Below are positions 16,720-25,192 of a stretch of DNA of 64,000 nt, in pieces. Source of the DNA: Marinimicrobium sp. C6131 (lineage in GTDB: Bacteria > Pseudomonadota > Gammaproteobacteria > Pseudomonadales > Cellvibrionaceae); contig NZ_CP110629.1 in the NCBI RefSeq assembly GCF_026153455.1, positions 372,001-436,000 on the forward strand, written 5' to 3'. Position numbers and translations under genes: made by a program. Positions within the stretch are counted from its first letter, which is position 1; every line of letters begins with the position of its first letter. The notes beneath the pieces were generated by a model. It did not search any database. It was not told the origin of the DNA and saw only the letters and a list, made by a program, of their open reading frames with translations.

Positions 16720-17370
16720 ATGACCGACGACAGTCTCCGCATTACCGAAATCTTTTACTCCCTGCAGGGCGAGGCCCGGACCCTGGGGCGCCCGACGGTG
16801 TTTGTGCGCCTGACCGGTTGCCCCCTGCGCTGTCAGTACTGCGATTCCGAGTACGCCTTTCACGGCGGCGAGCGCCTGAGCCTGGCAAGCATCCTGGAAC
16901 AGGTGGCCGGTTACCGGCCCCAATACGTCTGTGTGACCGGCGGTGAGCCCCTGGCCCAGCCGAACTGCCTGCCGCTGCTCACACAGCTGTGTGATGCCGG
17001 TTACTCGGTATCCCTGGAAACCAGTGGCGCCATGCCGCTGGATGAGGTGGACACGAGGGTCAGTCGGGTGATGGATCTGAAAACGCCGGACTCCGGGGAG
17101 CTCGACAAAAACCGCTGGGAGAACATCCCCCTGCTGCAGCCCCACGACCAGGTGAAGTTCGTGCTGTGTAGCCGGGGCGATTATGAATGGGCCAAGTTCA
17201 AGCTGGATGAGTACCGCCTGGCCGAGCGGGTCGATGATGTCCTGTTCTCCCCGAGCTTCGGGCAGCTCGAACCGCGCCAGTTGGCCGACTGGATTGTCGA
17301 GGACAACCTGCCGGTGCGTTTCCAGATCCAGATTCACAAGCTGCTCTGGGGCGACGCCCCGGGGTACTGA
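16720..17370 (+). CDS. queE: 7-carboxy-7-deazaguanine synthase
   Basis: This 216-aa radical SAM enzyme makes 7-carboxy-7-deazaguanine in queuosine biosynthesis. The iron-sulfur motif is CPLRCQYC (C34, C38, C41), preceded by FYSLQGEARTLGRPTVFVRLTG. CVTGGEPL is the SAM-binding GGE motif. The ATG at 16720 gives the normal start; the open frame extends far upstream without coding character. It lies 16 bases before queC, so the two are probably cotranscribed. Confidence 0.95.
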   Translation: MTDDSLRITEIFYSLQGEARTLGRPTVFVRLTGCPLRCQYCDSEYAFHGGERLSLASILEQVAGYRPQYVCVTGGEPLAQPNCLPLLTQLCDAGYSVSLETSGAMPLDEVDTRVSRVMDLKTPDSGELDKNRWENIPLLQPHDQVKFVLCSRGDYEWAKFKLDEYRLAERVDDVLFSPSFGQLEPRQLADWIVEDNLPVRFQIQIHKLLWGDAPGY

Positions 17371-17386
17371 TTGAGGAGCAGCCATC

Positions 17387-18067
17387 ATGGCGAACCCGAA
17401 AGCGGTCATTCTGGTCTCCGGTGGCCTCGACTCCACCACGGCACTGGCCATCGCCCGCAGCGAGGGCTACGACTGTTACACCATCAGCTTCGACTATGGC
17501 CAGCGTCACCGGGCCGAACTGCTCGCCGCCGAGCGTACCGCGCACGCTCTGGGTAGCCTGGAGCATAAAGTGGTCCGGCTGGATCTGCAGAGCATCGGCG
17601 GCTCCGCGCTGACCGACGAGTCCATCGCGGTGCCGGAAGCCGAGGGAGAGGGCATCCCGGTCACTTATGTGCCCGCGCGCAACACCATCTTCCTGTCCAT
17701 TGCGCTCGGCTGGGCCGAGGTGCTGGGCGCCAATGACATCTTTATTGGCGTCAATGCGGTGGATTATTCGGGTTACCCGGACTGCCGACCGGAGTACGTA
17801 GCGGCTTACGAAACCATGGCGAACCTGGCCACCAGGTCCGGCGTGGAAGGGCAGAAGCTGCATATCCGGGCACCGTTGATGCGCTGGTCAAAGGGCGAGA
17901 TCATCCGCCAGGGCCAGGCATTGGGTGTGGATTACGCGCTGACGGTGTCCTGTTATCAGGCCAACGAGGCCGGCGAAGCCTGCGGGCGCTGCGACAGTTG
18001 CCGGTTGCGGCGCGCCGGGTTTGAGGAGGCCGGGGTTCCGGATCCGACCCGCTACCGGGCGGAGTAA
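17387..18067 (+). CDS. queC: 7-cyano-7-deazaguanine synthase
   Basis: This 226-aa ATP-dependent enzyme converts the QueE product to preQ0 with ammonia. The PP-loop SGGLDSTTAL (11-20) and the C-terminal zinc-binding cysteines (SCYQ plus CGRCDSC) are intact. Conserved VPARNTIFLSIALGWAE and GVNAVDYSGYPDCR are also present. Confidence 0.97.
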   Translation: MANPKAVILVSGGLDSTTALAIARSEGYDCYTISFDYGQRHRAELLAAERTAHALGSLEHKVVRLDLQSIGGSALTDESIAVPEAEGEGIPVTYVPARNTIFLSIALGWAEVLGANDIFIGVNAVDYSGYPDCRPEYVAAYETMANLATRSGVEGQKLHIRAPLMRWSKGEIIRQGQALGVDYALTVSCYQANEAGEACGRCDSCRLRRAGFEEAGVPDPTRYRAE

Positions 18068-18132
18068 GCCGGGAAGCCGGGTTAAGCTGTTGGTTTGTTT
18101 GGCGTTTTTTTGCCTTTTTCTTTCAAAAGCGC

Positions 18133-18160
18133 TTGTTTTTTTTGTCCGAATCTTTATCAT
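18133..18160 (+). promoter_or_regulatory. Candidate promoter of the tRNA-Lys pair
   Basis: TTGTTT (18133-18138) and TATCAT (18155-18160) are separated by 16 bases and followed by GC-rich ACGCGCC, a discriminator type common at stable-RNA promoters. The first tRNA starts 12 bases later. Confidence 0.5.
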
Positions 18161-18172
18161 ACGCGCCTCTTT

Positions 18173-18248
18173 GGGTCGTTAGCTCAGTTGGTAGAGCAGT
18201 TGGCTTTTAACCAATTGGTCGCTGGTTCGAATCCAGCACGACCCACCA
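18173..18248 (+). tRNA. tRNA-Lys(UUU), copy 1
   Basis: This 76-base cloverleaf has acceptor stem GGGTCGT/ACGACCC, anticodon TTT at 18206-18208, TTCGAATCC T-loop and encoded CCA. It closely resembles the E. coli lysine tRNA. Confidence 0.97.
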
Positions 18249-18292
18249 TCTTCGAAAATCCGGATGCCGCCAGGCATCATCTCGCCAGTTTT

Positions 18293-18368
18293 GGGTCGTT
18301 AGCTCAGTTGGTAGAGCAGTTGGCTTTTAACCAATTGGTCGCTGGTTCGAATCCAGCACGACCCACCA
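18293..18368 (+). tRNA. tRNA-Lys(UUU), copy 2
   Basis: The sequence is identical to the copy 120 bases upstream, including CCA; anticodon at 18326-18328. The two bases before both copies also match. The 44-base spacer separates the genes, so they are probably processed from one transcript. Confidence 0.97.
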
Positions 18369-18424
18369 TTTTCTCCCCTTCGACGTTTAATTTTTTGGTT
18401 CTTCAGTAGCATGTCGTCCGGCCC

Positions 18425-18526
18425 GGGGTGGGGTATACCAGTTGTAGACCCGCCGTGAACCCATCCATGGGGGCTTCTCGTCGGCATCCATGCCTCCGAG
18501 AGTCTACAACTGGTATACCCCACCCC
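18425..18526 (-). repeat. Dispersed hairpin element, copy A
   Basis: Outer arms 18425-18449 and 18502-18526 form a perfect 25-bp stem. Read on the minus strand, the interior holds a hairpin TCTCG-GA-GGC[ATGGAT]GCC-GA-CGAGA, then CCC[ATGGAT]GGG, then TTCACGGCG. Two CANGGANG hexaloops are therefore present. It belongs to the same family as the copies at 18712, 39818, 40096 and 51204. Confidence 0.85.
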
Positions 18527-18711
18527 GTGCCTCCGTGGAAATAGCAACCTTTTATGCCTGGTATCCTGACTCCATAAATACGAAATTCGTTATTGTCCAA
18601 GAACGCTCCGACAAAGCCATCGGAGAGAAATCTAGAACTCGTGCCGTTCTTTGCTGCGGAGTATTAGCCAAAGGTGCTATTTCCCGAAACTGTAATCTGG
18701 CACAGCGGAGA

Positions 18712-18806
18712 GAAGGTAGGGGGCTTCGGGACCGTCACCCGCCTGGACGGCGGGTGATGAGCCCCCAGGGATGGGTTCACGGCGTGTCCCGAAGCCCCCT
18801 ACCTTC
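18712..18806 (+). repeat. Dispersed hairpin element, copy B
   Basis: Perfect 21-bp outer arms (18712-18732, 18786-18806) enclose an inner hairpin TCACCCGCC/GGCGGGTGA with loop TGGAC, then GAGCC-CCC[AGGGAT]GGG-TTCACGGCG. It lies upstream of nadA in the same orientation. Confidence 0.85.
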
Positions 18807-18878
18807 CCGCAGCCCTCGGATTCGAAGCACTTGGAATAAAGGAATGCAGAGGGCGGAAGGGTGTCAAAAGAAGTAGCT

Positions 18879-18908
18879 TTGGGGCACTTTTCTTCCCTGT
18901 GGTATTAT
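18879..18908 (+). promoter_or_regulatory. Possible nadA promoter
   Basis: TTGGGG (18879-18884) and TATTAT (18903-18908) are 18 bases apart, about 40 bases before the nadA start. The -35 match is weak. Confidence 0.3.
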
Positions 18909-18949
18909 GTCGCCCCAACCCGCTGTAGGGGGACTTGTGAGGTGATTCT

Positions 18950-20011
18950 ATGACCGCGGACAACGTAATCGTGACCGAAACCGCCCGGAAAACCCCGGAA
19001 GAGCTGGTTCGGGAACACCTGGACCGCGCCTGGAGTGCCCCCCGGTATACCCCCGAACAGGAAGAAGCATACCGCGAGCGTATTAAAGCGTTGTTACAGG
19101 AACACAACGCCGTGCTGGTGGCCCACTACTACACCGACCCCATGATTCAGGCGCTCGCCGAAGAGACCGGGGGCTGCGTGGCCGACTCCCTGGAAATGGC
19201 CCGGTTCGGCAAAGAGCATCCCGCCCAGACCCTGATTGTGGCCGGAGTGAAGTTCATGGGCGAAACCGCCAAAATCCTCACTCCGGAAAAGCGTGTGCTC
19301 ATGCCCACGTTGGAAGCCACCTGCTCCCTGGATCTGGGCTGTCCCGCCGATCAGTTTTCCGAATTCTGTGATCAGCACCCGGATCGCACCGTGGTGGTGT
19401 ACGCCAACACCTCGGCGGCGGTGAAAGCCCGGGCTGACTGGGTGGTGACCTCCAGTATCGCGAAGGATGTGGTCGACTATCTCGACCAGAAGGGCGAGAA
19501 GATTCTCTGGGCGCCGGACAAGCATCTGGGCGACTACGTGCAGCGCGAGACCGGGGCCGACGTCTTGCTCTGGGATGGAGCCTGCATTGTGCATGAAGAG
19601 TTCAAGGCCCGTGGCCTGGAAGACCTCAAGGCACTCTATCCCGAGGCGGCGGTGCTCGTACACCCGGAGTCGCCGGAGCCGGTGGTGGCGCTGGCGGATG
19701 TGGTGGGGTCCACTTCGCAACTGATCAAGGCCGCCCAGGAGCTGCCCAATCAGGCGTTCATCGTGGCGACGGACCAGGGCATTTTTTACAAGATGCAGCA
19801 ACTGTGTCCGGATAAGACGTTCCATGTGGCGCCCACCGCCGGCAGCGGCGCGACCTGTCGCAGTTGTGCCAACTGCCCCTGGATGGCGATGAACGTACTG
19901 GAAAACCTGGCGAGTGTCTTCGAACGGGACGATAACGAGATTCATGTGGACCCGGAATTGGCCCGCAAGGCCATGATTCCGCTGCAGCGGATGCTCGATT
20001 TCCGGAAATGA
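18950..20011 (+). CDS. nadA: Quinolinate synthase
   Basis: This 353-aa iron-sulfur enzyme condenses iminoaspartate with dihydroxyacetone phosphate to quinolinate in NAD synthesis. Conserved pieces are LVAHYYTDPMIQALAEETGGCVADSLEMA, GVKFMGETAKILTPEK, DLGCPA and GSGATCRSCANCPWMAMN, which carry the cluster-ligand cysteines. A GAGGTGAT ribosome site precedes the ATG. The next pathway enzyme, nadC, is also in this window (25193-26059). Confidence 0.96.
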   Translation: MTADNVIVTETARKTPEELVREHLDRAWSAPRYTPEQEEAYRERIKALLQEHNAVLVAHYYTDPMIQALAEETGGCVADSLEMARFGKEHPAQTLIVAGVKFMGETAKILTPEKRVLMPTLEATCSLDLGCPADQFSEFCDQHPDRTVVVYANTSAAVKARADWVVTSSIAKDVVDYLDQKGEKILWAPDKHLGDYVQRETGADVLLWDGACIVHEEFKARGLEDLKALYPEAAVLVHPESPEPVVALADVVGSTSQLIKAAQELPNQAFIVATDQGIFYKMQQLCPDKTFHVAPTAGSGATCRSCANCPWMAMNVLENLASVFERDDNEIHVDPELARKAMIPLQRMLDFRK

Positions 20012-20185
20012 CCCCGGAAAGGGCCGGAATCCGGGCGCGCCGCTTGTGTCGTGGGGCGCCCCTCAGTACCATTGCGCCTTTGTATTTCCCGCCCATGCCA
20101 CGGTAACCGGCGCTCCGTGCGAACCCTCGGCAGGCGATGAAGTCAGAACCTACTCATTACAGTCAAGCTATTGGAGCTCCCGCGC

Positions 20186-21061
20186 ATGATACAAGGCAGC
20201 ATGGTCGCCCTGGTCACTCCCATGACCCCCGACAATTCCCTGGACTGGCCCGCCCTGCGCAAATTGGTGGACTGGCACCTGGAACAGGGCACCAATGCGC
20301 TGGTGGCGGTGGGCACCACGGGTGAGTCGGCCACGCTGGATATCGACGAGCACCTGGCGGTCATCAAAGCGGTGGTGGAGCAGGTGGCCGGGCGGATTCC
20401 GGTCATTGCCGGAACCGGCGCCAACTCCCTGACCGAAGCGCTGGAGCTGACCCACGGCGCCAAGGCCGCCGGGGCCGATGCCTGCCTGTTGGTCACGCCT
20501 TATTACAACAAGCCGACCCAGGAAGGTCTGTACCTGTTCCACAAAACCATCGCCGAGGCGGTGGATATCCCCCAGTACCTGTACAACGTGCCGGGCCGCA
20601 CCGGGGTGGATATGTTGCCGGAGACGGTATTGCGGCTGGCCACCATCCCCAATATCAAGGGCATCAAGGAAGCCACGGGGGATATGGTGCGGGCCAAAAC
20701 CCTGATTGAGCAGTCGCCGGAGGACTTCATCATCATCTCCGGTGACGATGCGACCGCCGTGGAATTGATGCTTTTGGGTGGCAAAGGGGATATTTCTGTC
20801 ACAGCGAATGTCGTACCCCAGGCCATTGCGGAACTCTGCGCGCTGGCCATTGCCGGCCGGGCCGACGAAGCCCGGGCATTGAACGAACGGCTGATGCCGC
20901 TGCACCAGGCCATGTTCGTGGAAGCCAACCCGATTCCGGTGAAGTGGGCGCTGATGAAGATGGGACGGATTCAGTCCGGCATCCGCTTGCCCATGACGCC
21001 GTTGTCCGAGCGGTTCCACGAGCAGGTCACCGAGGCGCTCCGGGAGGCGGGCCTGGTTTAA
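20186..21061 (+). CDS. dapA: 4-hydroxy-tetrahydrodipicolinate synthase
   Basis: This 291-aa aldolase condenses pyruvate with aspartate semialdehyde in lysine and diaminopimelate synthesis. Characteristic segments are VAVGTTGESATL, TPYYNKPTQEGLY, LYNVPGRTG and IKGIKEATGD, the last holding the Schiff-base lysine. The ATG at 20186 has GGAG 10 bases upstream; an in-frame TTG at 20171 is less likely. It is followed 59 bases later by bamC, the usual gammaproteobacterial order. Confidence 0.96.
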   Translation: MIQGSMVALVTPMTPDNSLDWPALRKLVDWHLEQGTNALVAVGTTGESATLDIDEHLAVIKAVVEQVAGRIPVIAGTGANSLTEALELTHGAKAAGADACLLVTPYYNKPTQEGLYLFHKTIAEAVDIPQYLYNVPGRTGVDMLPETVLRLATIPNIKGIKEATGDMVRAKTLIEQSPEDFIIISGDDATAVELMLLGGKGDISVTANVVPQAIAELCALAIAGRADEARALNERLMPLHQAMFVEANPIPVKWALMKMGRIQSGIRLPMTPLSERFHEQVTEALREAGLV

Positions 21062-21120
21062 GTGGTGTCCAAATATAGATAACAGAGGTTCGCACAACTC
21101 ACTGGAGAGTCTGGAATTTT

Positions 21121-22287
21121 ATGCGCATTGTGTATTGGTTGTTGGTCGGGTTCAGCTTCACGCTGTCCGGCTGTAGTGCCCTGTTTGGGGAAGAGGGCTA
21201 TTTCCGGAATCGTGAGGATGACTACCTGAAGGCGGCCAGTCTGAAGCCGTTGGAGGTACCGGGCCATCTCAATTCAGATGCGACCGGGCAGCTCTATCAG
21301 GTCCCGGAATTGACCCAGGAAGATGTCGCCTATGCACAGGACACCGAGGAGTTTGAGGCTCCTCGCCCGGAGGCCCTGTCGGCAACGGCGTTGGTGGAAC
21401 GGGTAAAAATCCAGCGTCTGGATGACGACCGCTGGATTCTGGTCAACGTCGACCCGGCGGAACTCTGGCCCCGGATTCGGGCCTTTCTGGCGGACAACAA
21501 CCTGCAGGTGGCGTCCACGGATACCGACCTGGGTCTGATGGAAACCAGTTGGTTGTCGTTCAAAGATGACCCGGATCGTATCGACCGCTATCGCATTCGA
21601 ATTGATCGTGGGGTTCAGCCGGATACCAGTGAGATTCACGTGCTGCACATGAGCCTGGATCGCGAGGGGGCCACTCAGGCGCAGCTCAGCCAGTGGCCGG
21701 CATCGTCCAGCAGCAAGGAGCGTGAAACCTGGATGGTTGACGAGCTGGCCGCCACCCTGGCCGCCGAAGAGCTCGGCGCGGCCGGTGGCACTTCCCTGAT
21801 TGCCCAGAATATCGGTGGCGCGGTAAAAGCCCGCATCGTCAGTGTTGATAGCGAACCGGTGCTCGAGCTGGAGTTGGCCCGCAGTCGGGCGCTGGCCACC
21901 TTGACCCACTCGGCCCAACAGGAAGGCTTTACCATTTACGACAGCGATCCGGCCTCGGGCGTGTTCTATCTGGGGTATCGTGAGCCGCCGGAGAGCCCGC
22001 CGGGCTGGCTGGCCCGTCTGTTCGGTGCGGAGGAGAACCCCCAGCCGCCCGAAACGCCTTACAGCCTGGCCGAGTTGCGGGACGTCTTACCGGACAACCT
22101 GCTGACCATGCCGGCGCAGGCGGAGGCCGCCCGGGAGCGGGCGCCCAAGGCTCCGGGGCATCTGTTGATCTTTACCGAGCAGTCGGATGGCCTCTATCAC
22201 GTGCGTCTGCGCACGGCCTATGGGGAGCGGATGTCGGCGCGGAAAACCCGGGAAATGCTCTCGGTGCTTCGTAAGAACCTGATCTAA
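21121..22287 (+). CDS. bamC: Outer-membrane assembly lipoprotein BamC
   Basis: This 388-aa lipoprotein is an accessory of the BAM complex that inserts beta-barrel proteins. The signal ends in the lipobox FTLSGCSALFG. A loosely structured N-terminal stretch (GYFRNREDDYLKAASLKPLEVP) contacts BamD in homologues, followed by two helix-grip domains (~100-225 and ~240-388). The dapA-bamC order supports the call; purC, next in many relatives, does not follow. Confidence 0.9.
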   Translation: MRIVYWLLVGFSFTLSGCSALFGEEGYFRNREDDYLKAASLKPLEVPGHLNSDATGQLYQVPELTQEDVAYAQDTEEFEAPRPEALSATALVERVKIQRLDDDRWILVNVDPAELWPRIRAFLADNNLQVASTDTDLGLMETSWLSFKDDPDRIDRYRIRIDRGVQPDTSEIHVLHMSLDREGATQAQLSQWPASSSSKERETWMVDELAATLAAEELGAAGGTSLIAQNIGGAVKARIVSVDSEPVLELELARSRALATLTHSAQQEGFTIYDSDPASGVFYLGYREPPESPPGWLARLFGAEENPQPPETPYSLAELRDVLPDNLLTMPAQAEAARERAPKAPGHLLIFTEQSDGLYHVRLRTAYGERMSARKTREMLSVLRKNLI

Positions 22288-22335
22288 ACGAAGACCGATT
22301 CACGGGCCGCTGGCAACAGCGGCTGGTGAGCCCTC

Positions 22336-22370
22336 AAAAACGCCAGCGAACCGGTTTCGCTGGCGTTTTT
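22336..22370 (+). terminator. Rho-independent terminator after bamC
   Basis: AAAAACGCCAGCGAA pairs perfectly with TTCGCTGGCGTTTTT around a 5-base loop. The A/T ends make it usable on both strands. Confidence 0.92.
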
Positions 22371-22541
22371 ACTGGGGCTTGCTTATTCTGAAAGAAAGCC
22401 GTACAACAGAATAATTGATTATTTGGGCATAATGGCTCGCGCCCTGCGCCCACCGAGAACCTCCGGCGATTGGCGACGGCGCAACCGGGGGAGGTTCGGG
22501 GTGGTCGCCCACCTCGGCATTGACAGGAAAAGGAGCTCACC

Positions 22542-22814
22542 GTGATTGATCGTCGGCAATATGAGCGGACCTCCGCCAGCATACGCGTGGAGATGACCCA
22601 CCCCAGCTTCGGCACTATTGTGGGCTTTACCCAGGATATTTCCGATGGTGGGGCGCGGGTATTGATTGAAAACCAACCCAAACCACCGGTGGGAACCCTG
22701 GTGATGGTCCGGTTTCGCAAAATGGTGGGGCCGATCAATGATGAGCCGGTGCAGATGCGGGTGATGCATCAGTTGCGCAACACCGTGGGCCTGATGTTCG
22801 ACACCGGCAACTGA
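22542..22814 (+). CDS. PilZ-domain protein (putative c-di-GMP receptor)
   Basis: This 90-aa protein is a single PilZ domain. The c-di-GMP signature residues are visible: RRQYER near the start (RxxxR) and DISDGGARVL (DxSxxG) near residue 30. It starts with GTG at 22542 after an AAAAGGAG ribosome site. No partner gene is adjacent, so the process it controls cannot be inferred. Confidence 0.88.
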   Translation: MIDRRQYERTSASIRVEMTHPSFGTIVGFTQDISDGGARVLIENQPKPPVGTLVMVRFRKMVGPINDEPVQMRVMHQLRNTVGLMFDTGN

Positions 22815-22836
22815 ATCCCTCCGACTGTTCAGCCCG

Positions 22837-23370
22837 TTAACGCGCCTCGGTACAGTGGTCGGGCAGGCGGACTTTCCCTTCCACATTGTCGGCCAACTGC
22901 CGGGCATCTCCGCAACCGAGCGCCACATTTCCCCGCAGGTCCACCTCCTTGAGACGCAAGAGCGAGAGCAGTGGCTCGGCCGATTTGATCTGATTGTCTT
23001 TCAAAAACAGGGTTTCCAGTCTCGACAGCGATCGCAGAGTGTCAATCTCCTCGAGCCGGTTGTCATTCAGACTGATGGCCCGCAGGGCCGTGAAGGTCGA
23101 CAGCCCCACCAGCGACCGGATGCCGGCGCTGCTGCAGTTGAGTTGCGTCAGCTGTGTCGCCTCGGTGACCTGTCGGTCTTCAATGGTCTGCTGTACACAA
23201 TCATGAAGCGCGGGATCGGGAATGCGAAAGTCGGTAAACAGCGTCGGTGGCTCATACACCGGGTTGTCGTTGACGCTTACCGTGTAACCGGAGCAGGCGG
23301 TTAATGTCGCGGCTGTCACGGAAATCATCCAAATGCGAAAAGTGTGCGCTAGACTGTTGCTGTGAACCAT
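22837..23370 (-). CDS. Leucine-rich-repeat lipoprotein
   Basis: This 177-aa protein has a signal peptide with lipobox (TAATLTACSG). From about residue 75 it has three to four leucine-rich repeats of the form LxxLxxLxLxxNxL (ALRAISLNDNRLEEIDTLRSLSRLETLFLKDNQI). Cysteines in ALHDCVQQ, QLNCSS, LGCGD and PDHCTEAR could form two periplasmic disulfides capping the repeats. A binding role is likely; partner unknown. Confidence 0.75.
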   Translation of the reverse strand: MVHSNSLAHTFRIWMISVTAATLTACSGYTVSVNDNPVYEPPTLFTDFRIPDPALHDCVQQTIEDRQVTEATQLTQLNCSSAGIRSLVGLSTFTALRAISLNDNRLEEIDTLRSLSRLETLFLKDNQIKSAEPLLSLLRLKEVDLRGNVALGCGDARQLADNVEGKVRLPDHCTEAR

Positions 23371-23511
23371 GGCTCTGCCTATAGTGTCGAAACCTGAACT
23401 GCAATCAATGATGGCAGCTGGAGGCGGGAAAAGCTACCGGGTTCCCGTCGGTCTGAGTCTCCCCACAGGGTAGACTTATACGCTTTGGAATTTATCGATA
23501 GAGGAATAGCA

Positions 23512-24162
23512 ATGAAACGTTTGCTGGCTTTGTGTGCAATCTTCACTCTCGCAGCTTGTACTACAACCGATCCCTACACCGGGGAGCAAAAAACCAGTAA
23601 TACCGCCAAAGGGGCCGGCATTGGTGCCGTAGCGGGTGCCATTATCGGTGCGGCCTCTTCCAGCAAGAGCGATCGCAAGAAAGGCGCCTTGACCGGCGCG
23701 GCGGCCGGTGCGGCGATCGGCGGTGGGGTTGGTAACTATATGGACCGTCAGGAAGCCAAGCTGCGCGAAGAGCTTCAGGGTTCCGGTGTGCAGGTTCGTC
23801 GTGAAGGTGATCGTCTGTACCTGATCATGCCCGGTAACATCACCTTTGCCACGGGTCGTTACGAGATCCGCTCGGACTTCTACAGCGTGCTGGATTCGGT
23901 CGCCAAAGTACTGGCCGAGTTCGATCAGACGGCGATCAAGGTCAGTGGTCACACCGATTCCACCGGTGGTGATCAGCTCAACCAGACCTTGAGTGAGCAG
24001 CGCGCCGCCAGCGTGCGCGATTATCTGATCCGCCGTGATGTGGCGGCCGGTCGTATCCAGGCGTACGGCTATGGTCCGCGCTATCCGGTGGCCAGCAACA
24101 GCACCGCTGAAGGCCGGGCCGCCAACCGCCGGGTTGAGCTTGAATTGCTGCCCATGCAGTAA
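23512..24162 (+). CDS. OmpA-family lipoprotein with glycine zipper (YiaD-like)
   Basis: This 216-aa lipoprotein starts MKRLLALCAIFTLAAC. A glycine-zipper region (~33-80: GAGIGAVAGAIIGAA, GAAAGAAIGGGVGNYMD) is followed by a C-terminal OmpA-like peptidoglycan-binding domain (~110-216) with GHTDSTGGDQLNQTLSEQRA and NRRVELEL. It probably links the outer membrane to the cell wall. AGAGGAA sits before the ATG; an upstream in-frame TTG at 23485 is rejected because the lipoprotein signal begins at 23512. Confidence 0.9.
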   Translation: MKRLLALCAIFTLAACTTTDPYTGEQKTSNTAKGAGIGAVAGAIIGAASSSKSDRKKGALTGAAAGAAIGGGVGNYMDRQEAKLREELQGSGVQVRREGDRLYLIMPGNITFATGRYEIRSDFYSVLDSVAKVLAEFDQTAIKVSGHTDSTGGDQLNQTLSEQRAASVRDYLIRRDVAAGRIQAYGYGPRYPVASNSTAEGRAANRRVELELLPMQ

Positions 24163-24271
24163 GCGAGTCTGAAGGGCGCAGGGACGCGCTCCGCACTCCC
24201 TATTGATCTGATGATGTGTGCCTTTTCCGGCACAGTCCTGCCCAGTTTTCTGCCCTGATGAAGCGACTGCC

Positions 24272-25117
24272 ATGAACACCTCTTCGGCGACCTGGCCGCT
24301 GGTTGTTATTGCCCGGTCTTCCGACTCCCGAGCGGAAGCGGCGGCGACCGCCCGCGAGCTGGACGTCCCCCTGCTGATCAATGTCGATCCGGAACAGCTG
24401 TCCGAGCCACCCTTTGCCCTGGTATATGCGGACACTGGTCTGGCCTTGCATCACACGGGACGCAAGGCCCCCGGGCCGGTCCAGGTGGACTTCCTGGGCG
24501 GCGCGGTGGATCACCGGCGCCGCTTCGGGGGCGGCAAGGGACAGATGATTGCCAAGGCGGTGGGGTTGAAGCCCCACGTTTATCCGCGTGTGCTGGATCT
24601 GACCGCGGGACTGGGGCGAGATGCTTTTGTGCTGGCCTCTCTGGGCTGCAGGGTGCAACTGTGGGAGCGTTCGCCTGTGGTCTATCGGCTGTTGGCGGAC
24701 GGTCTGGCGCGCGCCCGGCGGGGCGCCGAGCAGAGCGGTGACGGCGAGCTGATGGACATTCTCGGGCGCATGTCTCTGCAGTATGGCGATGGTGCAGGTT
24801 ATCTGGGCTCGCTCTCCGAGGACGATCCTGAGCGTCCCGATGTCATCTATCTGGACCCGATGTTTCCCGAGCGCCAAAAATCGGCCGATGTGAAAAAAGA
24901 GATGCGGGCGTTCCATACGCTGGTGGGGGCGGATGCCGATGCCGATGAGCTACTGGCGCCGGCGCTGGCCAAGGCGCGCTACCGGGTGGTGGTCAAGCGA
25001 CCCCGCAAGGCACCGGATCTGGCCGGGCGTGCGCCCGGCCACCGGATTGAGGGCAAGAGCAGCCGGTTTGATGTCTATGCGCTGCACAAGCTGCCAGAGC
25101 GTCTTCATGACGAATAG
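24272..25117 (+). CDS. rsmJ: 16S rRNA (guanine(1516)-N(2))-methyltransferase
   Basis: This 281-aa SAM-dependent enzyme methylates G1516 of 16S rRNA. Recognised parts are VDFLGGAVDHRRRFGGGKGQMIAKAVG, the SAM-binding motif VLDLTAGLGRDAFVLASLG, and the catalytic DPMFPERQKSADVKKEM. The ATG at 24272 is preferred to 24218 because the upstream segment is unlike the family start. The gene converges on nadC. Confidence 0.93.
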   Translation: MNTSSATWPLVVIARSSDSRAEAAATARELDVPLLINVDPEQLSEPPFALVYADTGLALHHTGRKAPGPVQVDFLGGAVDHRRRFGGGKGQMIAKAVGLKPHVYPRVLDLTAGLGRDAFVLASLGCRVQLWERSPVVYRLLADGLARARRGAEQSGDGELMDILGRMSLQYGDGAGYLGSLSEDDPERPDVIYLDPMFPERQKSADVKKEMRAFHTLVGADADADELLAPALAKARYRVVVKRPRKAPDLAGRAPGHRIEGKSSRFDVYALHKLPERLHDE

Positions 25118-25192
25118 CCAGAGCGTCTCAATGACGAAAAGCCAGAACGTTCGGAATAACTGTCAGCCGGTGCGGGCCGGAATGATCGGTCG

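Larger units (their letters stand above)
18369..18949. other. Intergenic region holding two head-to-head hairpin elements
   Basis: This 581-base space between tRNA-Lys and nadA holds element A (18425-18526, minus orientation) and element B (18712-18806, plus orientation). Between them is a 185-base centre with an inverted GGAAATAGC/GCTATTTCC pair (18537-18545, 18676-18684). The nadA promoter region follows B. No protein-coding gene was recognised. Confidence 0.75.

Noticed and set aside
18425..18526. Hairpin elements as integron attC sites
   Set aside because: They share the feature of variable sequence with conserved structure, but lack the attC end motifs (RYYYAAC/GTTRRRY), cassettes and an integrase nearby.
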